From Isochrysis galbana (taxonomy: Eukaryota > Haptophyta > Isochrysidales > Isochrysidaceae): a DNA stretch of 64,000 nt. A program made the translations under genes and the position numbers. The notes under the pieces were generated by a model that was not told where the DNA came from, searched no databases, and saw nothing but the letters and a program-made list of their open reading frames with translations. The stretch spans positions 3,279,999 to 3,343,998 of the forward strand of contig CM030935.1 of NCBI GenBank assembly GCA_018136815.1, written 5' to 3'. Shown in pieces: positions 24,599-35,700 of the stretch (positions within the stretch are counted from its first letter, which is position 1; each line of letters begins with the position of its first letter).

Positions 24599-25299
24599 CG
24601 ATTCGAGCCTCTTGGGCCCGAATGTGGGAGACGCGTTGACAGCGAACTCTTCGCCGCAGAAGACACCCGAAGGGTGGTGACACATCTATGGAAAAGCCAC
24701 ATCAACCCGGAGACCCCGGAAGAAAACGTCGACGACGCCTGGGGCAGCGCCAAAAGGGCGGTGGCAACGTACCTTCTATGGGCAACAAGACAGGGTAAGG
24801 AACACCAAAAGATAGCCAGAGCACTCGACGAACTCGCCCTGCTTGGGATCGAACTGAACGACGGAGAGCCCAACGCCAGAACACTCGATAGGATGCGCGA
24901 ACTCAACAACGAAATCGACACAATCCGCAAAACATCTAGGCCAACGAATAAAGAAAGCTTCGACTCGCTCAAACACGAAGAAAGAATGACGAAAGAATTC
25001 TTCCGAAAGTTCCAATCCCGAGCCTCGAACAGCGCGATCCCGGAAATGTACATCACAAAGGACTGGAACACTCCAGACAAAGCCACGAGACACACGACCG
25101 CAGAAGACGCGGAGATACGCAGAGAACTAAGAAAATACTACGTATGGCTATACCAAGAACGGGACAATGTGAGGGACCTCGAGTTGGAGGCGGCACTTGA
25201 AGCTTGAAGCGAACCCGATGAACGCATACGACAGCAAGGCGATAGAAGGCAAAATCACGATGGAGGAACTCCAAGACGCCATAGCCCAGCCGCCGTCAG
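24599..25299 (+). mobile_element. LINE ORF2 fragment (linker upstream of reverse transcriptase)
   Basis: The frame reads TKEFFRKFQSRASNSAIPEM and YITKDWNTPDKATRHTTAEDAEI, typical of the segment between endonuclease and reverse transcriptase in LINEs. It breaks at a TGA at 25205-25207 and continues one frame over (SKAIEGKITMEELQDAIAQ) to about 25299, where homology stops and the K+-channel-like sequence begins. It is truncated at both ends. Confidence 0.75.
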
Positions 25300-25566
25300 T
25301 AGCATTTGTGTCGTGACTACCACCTTGGCACCCGTCGTTTGGGGTGAGAAATCGCCGAAGCCCACAGTCGAAAGCACGGTGGCACTGAAGTAGAGTGGAT
25401 CGATCACGCCCTGGAATCCAAAGTCTTCTCTAGGGAACGTCGAGTAGATAACCCCGAAGACGCCACACAGGACGAGGACCGCAATCAGGCTCACGGTGAA
25501 GCACCGCATGGGGTGAAATGTTTTCTTTGTCGGTGGTGGACGGATGTTGACCACCTCATCCACCAT
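25297..25566 (-). pseudogene. Truncated two-TM potassium-channel-like ORF
   Basis: The ATG at 25566 opens MVDEVVNIRPPPTKKTFHPM, then a hydrophobic helix (FTVSLIAVLVLCGVFGVIYS), a pore helix and the K+ selectivity filter STVGFGD, then PQTTGAKVVVTTQMLLTA, the start of the second membrane helix. At about 25299 it runs into the oppositely oriented LINE fragment, so the second helix is lost. Short two-helix channels of this shape are known from algal giant viruses and from cellular genomes; which applies here is unclear. The ATG overlaps the end of the ORF at 25556-26374. It could alternatively be an internal exon of a larger channel gene, since the same frame is open back to 25674. Confidence 0.6.
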
Positions 25567-26374
25567 GATGTTCGTTTGTCTGATTGAGGAATATTTTTTT
25601 TGTATGTCTACAGACCATCTTGGAGAAAACGTCCCACAGTAATACCCGTAACGAAACACATACAAGCATTCCACGCTCCTCCTTCTTGCCCTTCAGCACA
25701 AACTTGCGAAAGTTGAGCTCGCGCATCTCTTCCGAGCCGAGGCGCACGCCCGTGCCATCCGAGTCCACCTTCTTCTCGAAGAGCACAAAGTTGACGTACA
25801 TGCGGCCGTTCTTGTCGTGCTTCGTCAGCTCGTGCTTGGCCAAAAAGCAGAAGCGGCACTCACGCTTCGTCACAGGGACGTGGCCGGTCGGGCGCGCATC
25901 CTCCTCCTCCGCTTCTTCCTCCGCCTCTTCCGCCTCTTCCTCCGCCTCTTCCTCCGCTTCTGGCTGAGGCGGAACTTCGGCTTCCTCGGCGATAGGGCGC
26001 GGCGAGACCTCCGCTTGGGCTCGAGAGGCGGCACGCTTGGTCTTCTTGGACGGGACGCTTGGCGACCTCGCGCGCGGACGCTTCTTCTTCATCTGCGACT
26101 CGAGCCGCTTAATGGTCGCCTTGAGCTCCTTCAGGGTGCGGAGAATGTCCTCCTCCGACTCCTCCTCGGACTCCTCCGCCGCCGACTCACTATTCGTCGA
26201 ACAAGGCGTGGCCGCCACATCTACCGCTTCGTCGGTCAGGTCAATGTGCATGGAGTCATTGGAAACACCAGCCGCGACATCGCTCAAGTCCACCGCTGAG
26301 GAGCCACTGTTCACGACGGCCTCCTCCTCAACTGGCTCCTCCGGCTCCTTCGCCCCATCGGGCTCCTTGGCCAT
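25556..26374 (-). CDS. Acidic, coiled-coil/NLS-like protein of unknown function
   Basis: 272 codons from ATG 26374. Order: an acidic Ser/Glu-rich N-terminus (1-75); a short coiled coil (DILRTLKELKATIKRLESQM); a basic nuclear-localisation-like patch (KKKRPRAR, KKTKRAA); Glu-Ala repeats (about 125-160); and a folded-looking C-terminal part with CRFC and KHELTKHDKNGRMYVNFVLF. I do not recognise the family. The last 40 codons may be intron read-through (possible GTATGT donor near 25666). The start lies 3 bp after the stop codon of the upstream gene, unusually tight for this genome. Confidence 0.5.
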   Translation of the reverse strand: MAKEPDGAKEPEEPVEEEAVVNSGSSAVDLSDVAAGVSNDSMHIDLTDEAVDVAATPCSTNSESAAEESEEESEEDILRTLKELKATIKRLESQMKKKRPRARSPSVPSKKTKRAASRAQAEVSPRPIAEEAEVPPQPEAEEEAEEEAEEAEEEAEEEDARPTGHVPVTKRECRFCFLAKHELTKHDKNGRMYVNFVLFEKKVDSDGTGVRLGSEEMRELNFRKFVLKGKKEERGMLVCVSLRVLLWDVFSKMVCRHTKKIFLNQTNEHHGG

Positions 26375-26377
26375 GTC

Positions 26378-26999
26378 TTAAAAGTCAAACATGTCGTCGT
26401 CGTCCTTCTCGTCAACGATGGGCTCCAACATAGCGTCCGCTTGAGCGTCGGACGCATGGTCCTCCACCACACGCGAGGCATCCGTGGAGGTCTCGATCGC
26501 GGCCTCCGCGGAGGTCGGCTCGGCTGCGGTCTCCGCGGACTCCTCGAGCTGAGTCAGTTCCTCCAGCTGCGTGGCCACAGGAGTGGGGTGAAAACGAGAA
26601 GTGAGTCAACATGTTGAAAAACAGAGGCACAAGTTGCTCTCCGTAGGAGTTTGATGGTTGTGAAGTGCCCTCCCATGTTGGGTGCACTGATGGTAGAGGT
26701 TTCCACCATGGGGAGGGCAGCTGAGCTGCCCTCCCACATGAGGTGCTCTTGGGGTGGGAGGGTTTCCCACTGTTGGAGGGGGTCTGAAAGACCCCTTGCA
26801 TGCTACGCAGAGCCATGGGGGCAACCTGTTCGGTGCCAGTGCTCGCCACCCCGCGCGCTTGCGCGGGCGTGGTTTGGATGGGCTGGATGGGCTGTGAGAG
26901 GGCTTTCTGACGAGCCGCCTCGGGCGGCATGGGGCGTCCCAGGTGGGGCGCGGTGGCGAGGGTCGCCTGGGGCTCGGGAGCGGTCGCGGCACGCTCCAT
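26378..26999 (-). CDS. Small hypothetical protein (two exons), duplicated locus
   Basis: Model: 26826-26999 and 26378-26566, phase 0, 120 residues: a Pro/Ala/Gln-rich N-terminus (MERAATAPEPQATLATAPHL) joined to a strongly acidic tail ending DEKDDDDMFDF. The intron (GTTGCC...CACGCAG) is inferred. Exon 1 and most of the intron are duplicated at 54169-54620. No known domain. Only 3 bp separate its stop from the next start (26374), so the two may share a transcript. Confidence 0.45.
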
Positions 27000-27027
27000 A
27001 GTTCAAACTATAACAATAGTTTTTTCA
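26575..27027 (-). repeat. 453-bp dispersed duplication, copy 1
   Basis: The reverse complement matches 54169-54620 with only scattered substitutions, beginning TGAAAAAACTATTGTTATAG and ending at CACTCCTGTGG, after which the two loci diverge. Confidence 0.9.
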
Positions 27028-27728
27028 ACACATCACTCATAGGAGAATAGGAAAGCAGAAATAGATTCACGACCACTGTCTCCTCTCTTTTCCCCTTCCT
27101 GGGGGTCTGGTGAGGCGCCACAGCAGAGCTTTCTCTTTCTGTGCGCATTTGACAATCCCGCTGAGGGGCTGTGTTGTCGTTCGGGCCGGGCCGGCCCCTC
27201 GCACATGAGCGCGAGGTCGGTACCACGGCGGTGTAGGGGCCAGGTCCGGAGGCCTTTCCTATGGGCGAAGAGTGTGAAGGTGGAGTGTGGCATTGGGTAG
27301 TCTTTGCGCGTCGTGGTAGTGTGAGAACTGATCGGCATGGCAGCCTGCAAGCTAGCTGCCATCGTGTGCTGTTCGCATGTGTCGCGGGCCGGCGCGTGCG
27401 CTGGCGCTCGTGCGCTCTCGTTTGTCGGGTCGTCTGCGCGCGGGCGGGTACGGCGACAGTGACGTGTGTGTCCATGGGCTCACCGCCCGCCCTGGCGCGG
27501 CCATGACGGTCATAGAGGAGGAGGGAGTCTGCGAGCGCTTCATGCCCCTATCGTTCAACGATAGCTGAGGCACGGAGCATGGACTGTGTGGCTCAGCAGA
27601 GTGCCGTGACGATGTGTAGAGAGAGTGTTACGAACGCGGGCGTCGAGGCAGTGTGCGCTCGTTTGATCTCCTGCCTAGCAGTCTCAATCAACCCAAGCAG
27701 ACATACGCTTGTCGTATGTATGACGTGA
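27028..27728. other. Intergenic, between convergent-free minus-strand genes
   Basis: No supported gene. Contains the 3' flank of the methyltransferase gene and upstream region of the small gene at 26.4-27.0 kb. Confidence 0.4.
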
Positions 27729-30700
27729 TCATGTCGCACCCGCACCTCCTTCTCCCTCTTCTACCACTGCACTATGAATGCACTGCGCCTCCAAGCAACG
27801 CTGTATTAGTGTTTGCAAGGCATGCAGAATTTGTCCGGCCGCGAGTGATCGGCCGATAAGCGCTATCTTAGCTATCTCCCCTTTCCCTGAAGCGTCGACT
27901 TCTGAGGTGGGTTGGCCAAGAGCACGGCACATCTCGGAGAGGAGCAAGCCCCTCACTTCTGGCGTCCGTGGCGCGCAAAGGACAAGTTCACGCCCACGGT
28001 TACGATTTTTATGTGCTTGAGCTGAGGCGATTGATTCGCCGACCCCGCTGATTCGAGCGGTGATGATGCACCCCGCCTTCTCAGACAATGCCACCGCGCC
28101 CTCGTTCAAGATCGACTGCAGAAGCACGTTGGGGGTATTTAAAGGCACAGGGCAAAATCGCATATTCGAGATCAGCCAACGGGGTCTGCGCGCAGCGTGA
28201 AACACCGCAGCTTCAGACTCGAGGACGCACAAGCCTCGTAGCACGCGTCGCACGTCATCTTTAGCAGACTCGCAGCTAGGGACCACGTTTTCAAAAAGCA
28301 CTGCAGGATAGAGCCCCTGCGCGCAAGTTCTTCTCAGTTGATTATGGAGCCTGGCAAACCCATGAATCAGAGCGGAGCCCCGTCCGTAGACACCCTCCGC
28401 TGTTGCGTTGCACCCCGACAAGTCGTTGCAGGGAGTCGCACCCATTAGCAAATCAACCGGTAAGGCGTCCAAACTCGCGAGGTCAGCGATAGTCACATTC
28501 CAAGCATCATCTATGAAATGCAGGGCGTCGGCTGCTAGGCATTCATGGCCGTGGCCGGAGTAATTGCACCTGGCACATGTATGTGCATGAATCAATTCTA
28601 TGAGGGGCGGGATGCCCACAAAATGCTACAAGCGTCACACCCAATGGAGCACCACGAGGAAGCATTTCAAACTCACCGACATACTCTCTGCGCATCCTGA
28701 TCCTGCTCGATTGATATGTAGCGTCGCACCCGAATGCCCGCGCGTAGCAAAATGCCGAGTAAGGTGCCTTTGCCGTCACAGTAGGATACAACATGCAGCC
28801 CCCCTCGAGCCGCCGCTCGAGCAGCAATCTGAGCTACCTGTCCATCCGAAAGAGACATCCTTCCCTTTCGTCTATGCTCCTGGTTTGCAACGTCGACATT
28901 CGAGTTCAATTGTCTCATGGCTGCAGCATGGTCGAATCGGCGTGCAATGACGCTCTCTCTTCGCAACGTAGTAGATCGGCGCGCGCCCTTACCATTTATG
29001 CACAAGTGACATGAGAGCATCGACCAACTTGCTACACTAGGGGTGCCGACAACGATGCAATTGACGCACAACCACCGTTGTGAGCCGCCTGGGATAGCAT
29101 CAAGCTGCGGAAAGTGACAGCGAGGATGCCATTCGAGGCCACATCCATCGCAAACTACTCGTACCTCAAGGCCTAGTGGTGCTCGTCGATCGATGGCCGT
29201 CAGGCAGGATGGGCATTCAGTGCCCTTGTTGAAACGACGCTTCCGAGCAGCGGCCAAGGCACTCGGTCCGTCCAATAGCCAAATGCATCTCTCACACAAG
29301 GATGCGGAACAGCCTCGGCACCCGTGTGGCTCAGAACCTATGCGCAGGGCACGGGCGATGATCAACATCATCTGCCCCGATTGCATGGAGGGCATATGCG
29401 GGGCTAGAGCAAACAATAATTTGAACGGCGTTCGGAGGGTTTTGTAGCTTCGCTACCGCACCTTCGAATCCGCATGCATAGCATCGGAACCCTAGCAAAT
29501 CTGAGTCACAGTCCCACGAAGCCACACTGAAGCGCTGAAAGCATGCCACGCAAAGAAGAAGCTCACGGATGTACGGATGATCTCGCGAGTCCTCCCCTTG
29601 CTCCGAGCGCTCTCCGCAAGCAAAGCAAGCTTGGATCATCCATTCGCCCTCCTCTTCTTCATCGTCTTCCTTCCTCTTTGCAAGTTTTGCGGCCACAGTG
29701 GCCGGCCATCGGACCACTTCCTCCAAATCTGCCCGCAAAATCTCAAGCAATTCCTCTGGAGTATTGCAAGATTCCAATTTAAGTGACCATGCTCCTCGGG
29801 CAGGCAAGTACGCATGCCGAGTCCAGTTGTGCGGCGGCACGTGGCTTAACAGACGGATAGCAGTCTCCACCTGGGAGCAAAGGGCAACTTGTGGTGAAGG
29901 TTAGACTACAAGTCATGGATCGGTGCTAAAAACAGATGGTTGATGCGAGCGCTTCCAGAGCCAAAACCAGATGTGCTTTGGCGGTACTCACCAGACCGGT
30001 CATGCCATATCGATGAAGCATATCAAACCCATCAAGAGCGCTACGACTTGCTGTGTTCAGCCATTCAGCGCTCGCTACACCAAGTTGGATTACCTCAAGT
30101 CGGTGGATACACGATCGAAAGACCTTAGGCCAAGATTTCGCCCCATCACTTTGATTGAGAGTAGCAATACGAGCCTCCATGGAGTCCAATTCATTGCGGA
30201 GTTGACCATCAGAATTGGAATCTGCACACCGAAGGTCGCTATGTCCCCAATTCCATTCGTCTTCTCGAGGACATACCCATGCCTCTTCGCAGTTCGACTC
30301 TGCTATATGCGGCAAACGTTGGAAGCAAACCAACATTCCGCGCTGAGGGCACACGTGTGTCACGTGACCGTGCCATGCCTCCCGCTGGCGGCGGCGATTA
30401 ATATACCACACTGTGACTCTGTTTTGATGTAAGCTCTCGTGATCGACCTCGGTTCCCTGGACCGCAGCTGGCTTGCATCGAAGAAGCTTGGCAGTGCAGC
30501 TGACTTCAGAATCTGCGAAAGCAACCTGTTCAGAGGGAACAGGAACCACAATGGATGTGCAATTGCGGTGGGAATTCGCAGCCGCAGACTGTCGTTTGGA
30601 TTGTTTGCTGCACAGGCCGCAATGGTCGTCTGGCGACTGAGAGCGACGATAGCTGCGTGTTGCATTCGATCGGGATCCTGGTGACGTTTCACGTAGACAT

Positions 30701-30822
30701 GAAGGTATCCGCCGTCGTTTTCCGTGCATGAGCTCTGCCTCACAGGCGGCCTGGTGGCCGCGTGGGAGTGCACAGCCACGGTAGCTGCAGAGCTCTGGCA
30801 CTGTCTCAGCCGTCCCGCTCAT
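27729..30822 (-). CDS. DNMT3-type DNA (cytosine-5) methyltransferase with ADD domain
   Basis: Four exons: 29992-30822, 29462-29870, 28677-29337, 27729-28569 (phases 0, 1, 2); 913 residues. C-terminal C5-methyltransferase: motif I VVSYCDGKG (about 597-605) with YISIEQD, motif IV GATPCNDLSG with catalytic Cys 681 (the PCNDLS form is specific to DNMT3/DRM-like enzymes), motif VI FENV (726-729), motif VIII ARRPRWLISNM, then the late motif region GRSLAAGQILHAL. Before it lies an ADD-type zinc module: CFACG (359), CVAC, CYACGFE, then across intron 2 GCRGCSASLCERCIWLLDGP and CPSC, matching DNMT3 ADD spacing including the Leu-Leu-x-Gly-Pro helix. A PHD-like finger (VCDGCGLEWHPRC, LCVNC) follows. Near 150-210 a Tudor/PWWP-like barrel (TVWYINRRR) is possible. 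N-terminus: CSYRGCALPRGHQAAC. It acts in the nucleus on CpG DNA, probably guided by histone H3 reading. Confidence 0.88.
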
Positions 30823-32494
<1,672 letters not shown>

Positions 32495-32780
32495 GACCTC
32501 TGTCTCCCCCCCCCCCTTCTGCTTCTTCCTCTCTCGTCCGTCTCTTCTTCTGTCTGATCCTATTACTTCTTCCTCTCCTCCATCTCTCCTTCTTCCTCGA
32601 GGGCTCACCCTCTCTCGCTCCGTGCCCCTCTCCTCTCTCGCCTTGTGTTGCCCTTCCCCTCTCTCTCCCTCTCCTTTACATCTCTGCTGCGAATCTCTCT
32701 CTCTTTTGGCGGCGTCAACAAAAGAGGCGAGCGAAAGCGCCCCAAAGCCCCCCCCGGCCCCCTCTCCCCGCACGGCGGCG

Positions 32781-35700
32781 ATGAGCCCAAGCAAGACGGA
32801 GCTGCAAGCGCAGCTGGAAACCGCGCGACAGCAGCTGAGGGAGGCGCAGGCGCGAGTCGACAGCCTCTCTCGCCAGCTTGCGCACCAAAGCCCCGCGCGC
32901 CTGGGCCTCGGCGCCTGCTTTGTCAAGCAGAAGACCGATGTCTCACGCAGCAGCCTTAAGAGGAGTTCTTTGCGCAATCAACTCACCAAAGCCGCCAGAC
33001 TGGCGCTCGAGTTCGCTGCGCGGCCCACCACGGATCCCGAGCACTGGAGGCCGAGCAAGTGGGTCTCGACGCTCAAGGAGGTGCCAGACCTCATCGCCCA
33101 GGCGATCATGAAGCCACTCGATCTCGGCAGCGAGTCGGCACAGCGCGACCAAGACCACGCACATCGCGCACAGCTTGCCTTCCTGCGCGAGCTCGGAAAG
33201 CTCGACGAGACCCAGCTACGATGTGCGATGCGCGACCTCCTCGAGGCTGACAACAAGCAACTGCTCACAAGCCTGGCGGTGGAACTCGCCAGAGCCATCT
33301 CCGAGCTTGCTGGCTCCGAGGCTGCGACCGGTGAGGAGCTGCACAATAAATTTGTGTCAGCCGAGATTCCGGACATGTCGTACGGCAAGCTCAGCTCTTT
33401 CTTCGATGGATTAGAAGGGCTCATCGGCTCACCCAACCCCAAGCTCCAGGAGGCGATGGCGCACGAGCACTGCTCAGGCCCCGACGCGATCCATAAGTTC
33501 ACCACAAAGAACTACTCCATTACCACCTGTCCTCCCTGGGAGTGGTACTTCGTCGTCGATCCTGACACGGGGCGGGCTGAGATTCTCCCACCGAACACCG
33601 ACTGGCCATCGGAGACGTACCCGGCACCCGTCAATCCCACGGGTCAGATCCGGCGCTACCGGCAGGCGCTCTCTCCTGCTGCCTTTGAGCGTGTCTTGCG
33701 CGAAAAAAACCAGAAGCTCGACTCTGTTGGCGCAAAGAAGCTGCAGAGCATTGAGTTTGTGGCGTCGCGACTCTACACTGGACCCATGTTCATGAAGTAC
33801 AATACGGCGCTGCGCGCCTGCGGTAAGGACCCACGTTTCATCGAGTCCTTCAAGAGGCTCAACCATGGCAACAAGTACACGACGACGCTGCACGTCATCA
33901 ATTCGGCCATTGTCAAGTTGGGCAAGATTACCGCGCAGAGCAAGGTCTATCGCGGCATCAGCGGCCGTACCCTTCCCAAGGACTTTATGGATCCCGCCCG
34001 GACCGAGCCGAGGGGCGGCATCGAGGCGCGCCGCGCCGCCCCCATGCGCGCCCCGCCGCCCCACCCCGCTTCTCTGTGATGCTGCGCTGACCGTCCCTTC
34101 CCGCTGCCCTCCGCTCGTAGCTGGGCTTCATGAGCACCACTCACGACAAAGAGGTGGCTGTGCACTACGCACAGAAACAGGGAGTCGTCTTCGAGATCTC
34201 CATGGGGTTGATTGACCGCGGCGCGGATGTTTCATGGCTCTCGCAATATCCCCATGAGCGAGAGCTTCTCTTCTCGCCGCTCACCGGTTGTGAAATCACG
34301 GAACTGAGCGTGGAGGGCTCCTTCCTTGTTGCGAAAGTCCGCCTCTCCGTCAACCTCACAACGCCAACAATTGAGCAGGCGAGTGCGCCTAAGGCTGGCT
34401 GTCTCGCGCTGCATGCATCGATAATGAACAGCCCCAAAAGTGGGCGCTGCTCCTATCACGGGATGAAAAAGCATGTGCGTGTGGTGCGGAACATGAGCAC
34501 CTCCTACCGACACCCCTTCTCGACCGCACTCTTTGCCAGGTGATGGCCAAAATGCAGTCGGCCAACCTGCAGCTCCTCGACAACATCCGCGCGAACGTTG
34601 TACAAGCCAACCCACCTCCCCGCGTGTTGCTTGCCCTTGATGGCCTGCGGGGCGTGCAAGCGGCCCGTGATCCGTCCAACTTCAATGAGGCGGGCAATTT
34701 CCGCGCAGCAACCTCTGACGCGCTCTCAGAGCAAGACGAGGCCTTCACTGTTCTGGCAGACGAGGACGTGTGGGAGGAGGTGGCCAAAGAGATGGACGAC
34801 AGTGAAGAGGAGGCGTTCGAATCACTGTCGATGCGGATGTGGAGCGCCGCGCTCGTATCGGCGCACTCCGGCCAGCACGCGGCAGCAATTCGACTTCTTC
34901 GCCTTTCGCGGCGGCGCTCGCTCGACGAGGAGCGCGCCGCTCTCCGGCGAGATCAAGTCTCGCCTACTAGCCCAGAGCTCAATGTGGGTCAGAAGCGCCA
35001 TACCAGAATGGTCCGTCGCATCGCTAATCTCGTGAGCGAGGGCGGCGTTGACAAGGAGACCTTCATCAAGATGGCCTCCGAGGTGCGACCATCTCTCGTT
35101 AACAGGCAAGCATCCATGATCTTTGAAGAGAGCAACCTCGGAGAGGACGGGAAGCTTGATGCGGCCACGGCGAGGAGTCTGCTCGAGCAGCTCTCGCAGC
35201 AAGATGCAGGAAGTAGGCTTGATGCGCTGCAGCGCAAGGGCAGTAAGCCACTTTTTGCCACGCGCTCCGGGCTCGAAAATACGGAGTTCGCGGCTGCCCT
35301 CCTTAAGGAGGATTCCTTCTTTTGCCCAGCGACTCCGTCTCAGGTTGAAATCGCCCTCCGCGAGGCTCTGAAAGGAGCATCCCTTGAGGCTCAGCGCGAG
35401 GACCTGAGGCTCCTTGCGCGGTTGCTTCAGCTGGGAGCGCCTTCGCCGTGGCCCGCGACGATTTGCCATCTCGTCAAGGAAATTGACTGCGCTTGCGAAA
35501 GCGCTGTCGGCACGCAGATGGTGGAGCGGATCACAAAGGCCTTCTGGGCCGACCGGATGGCAATTGGCGAGGAGGTGTTTGTGCTGCAAAACAATTCGTG
35601 CAACTTGTGGAAGACCGCCACTATCCAGGCGATTACTCAAGACGCCGACGGTACGGGTCCCTGGTATGATATTGCCTTTGCGCGGGGCATGGGCGGGGCT

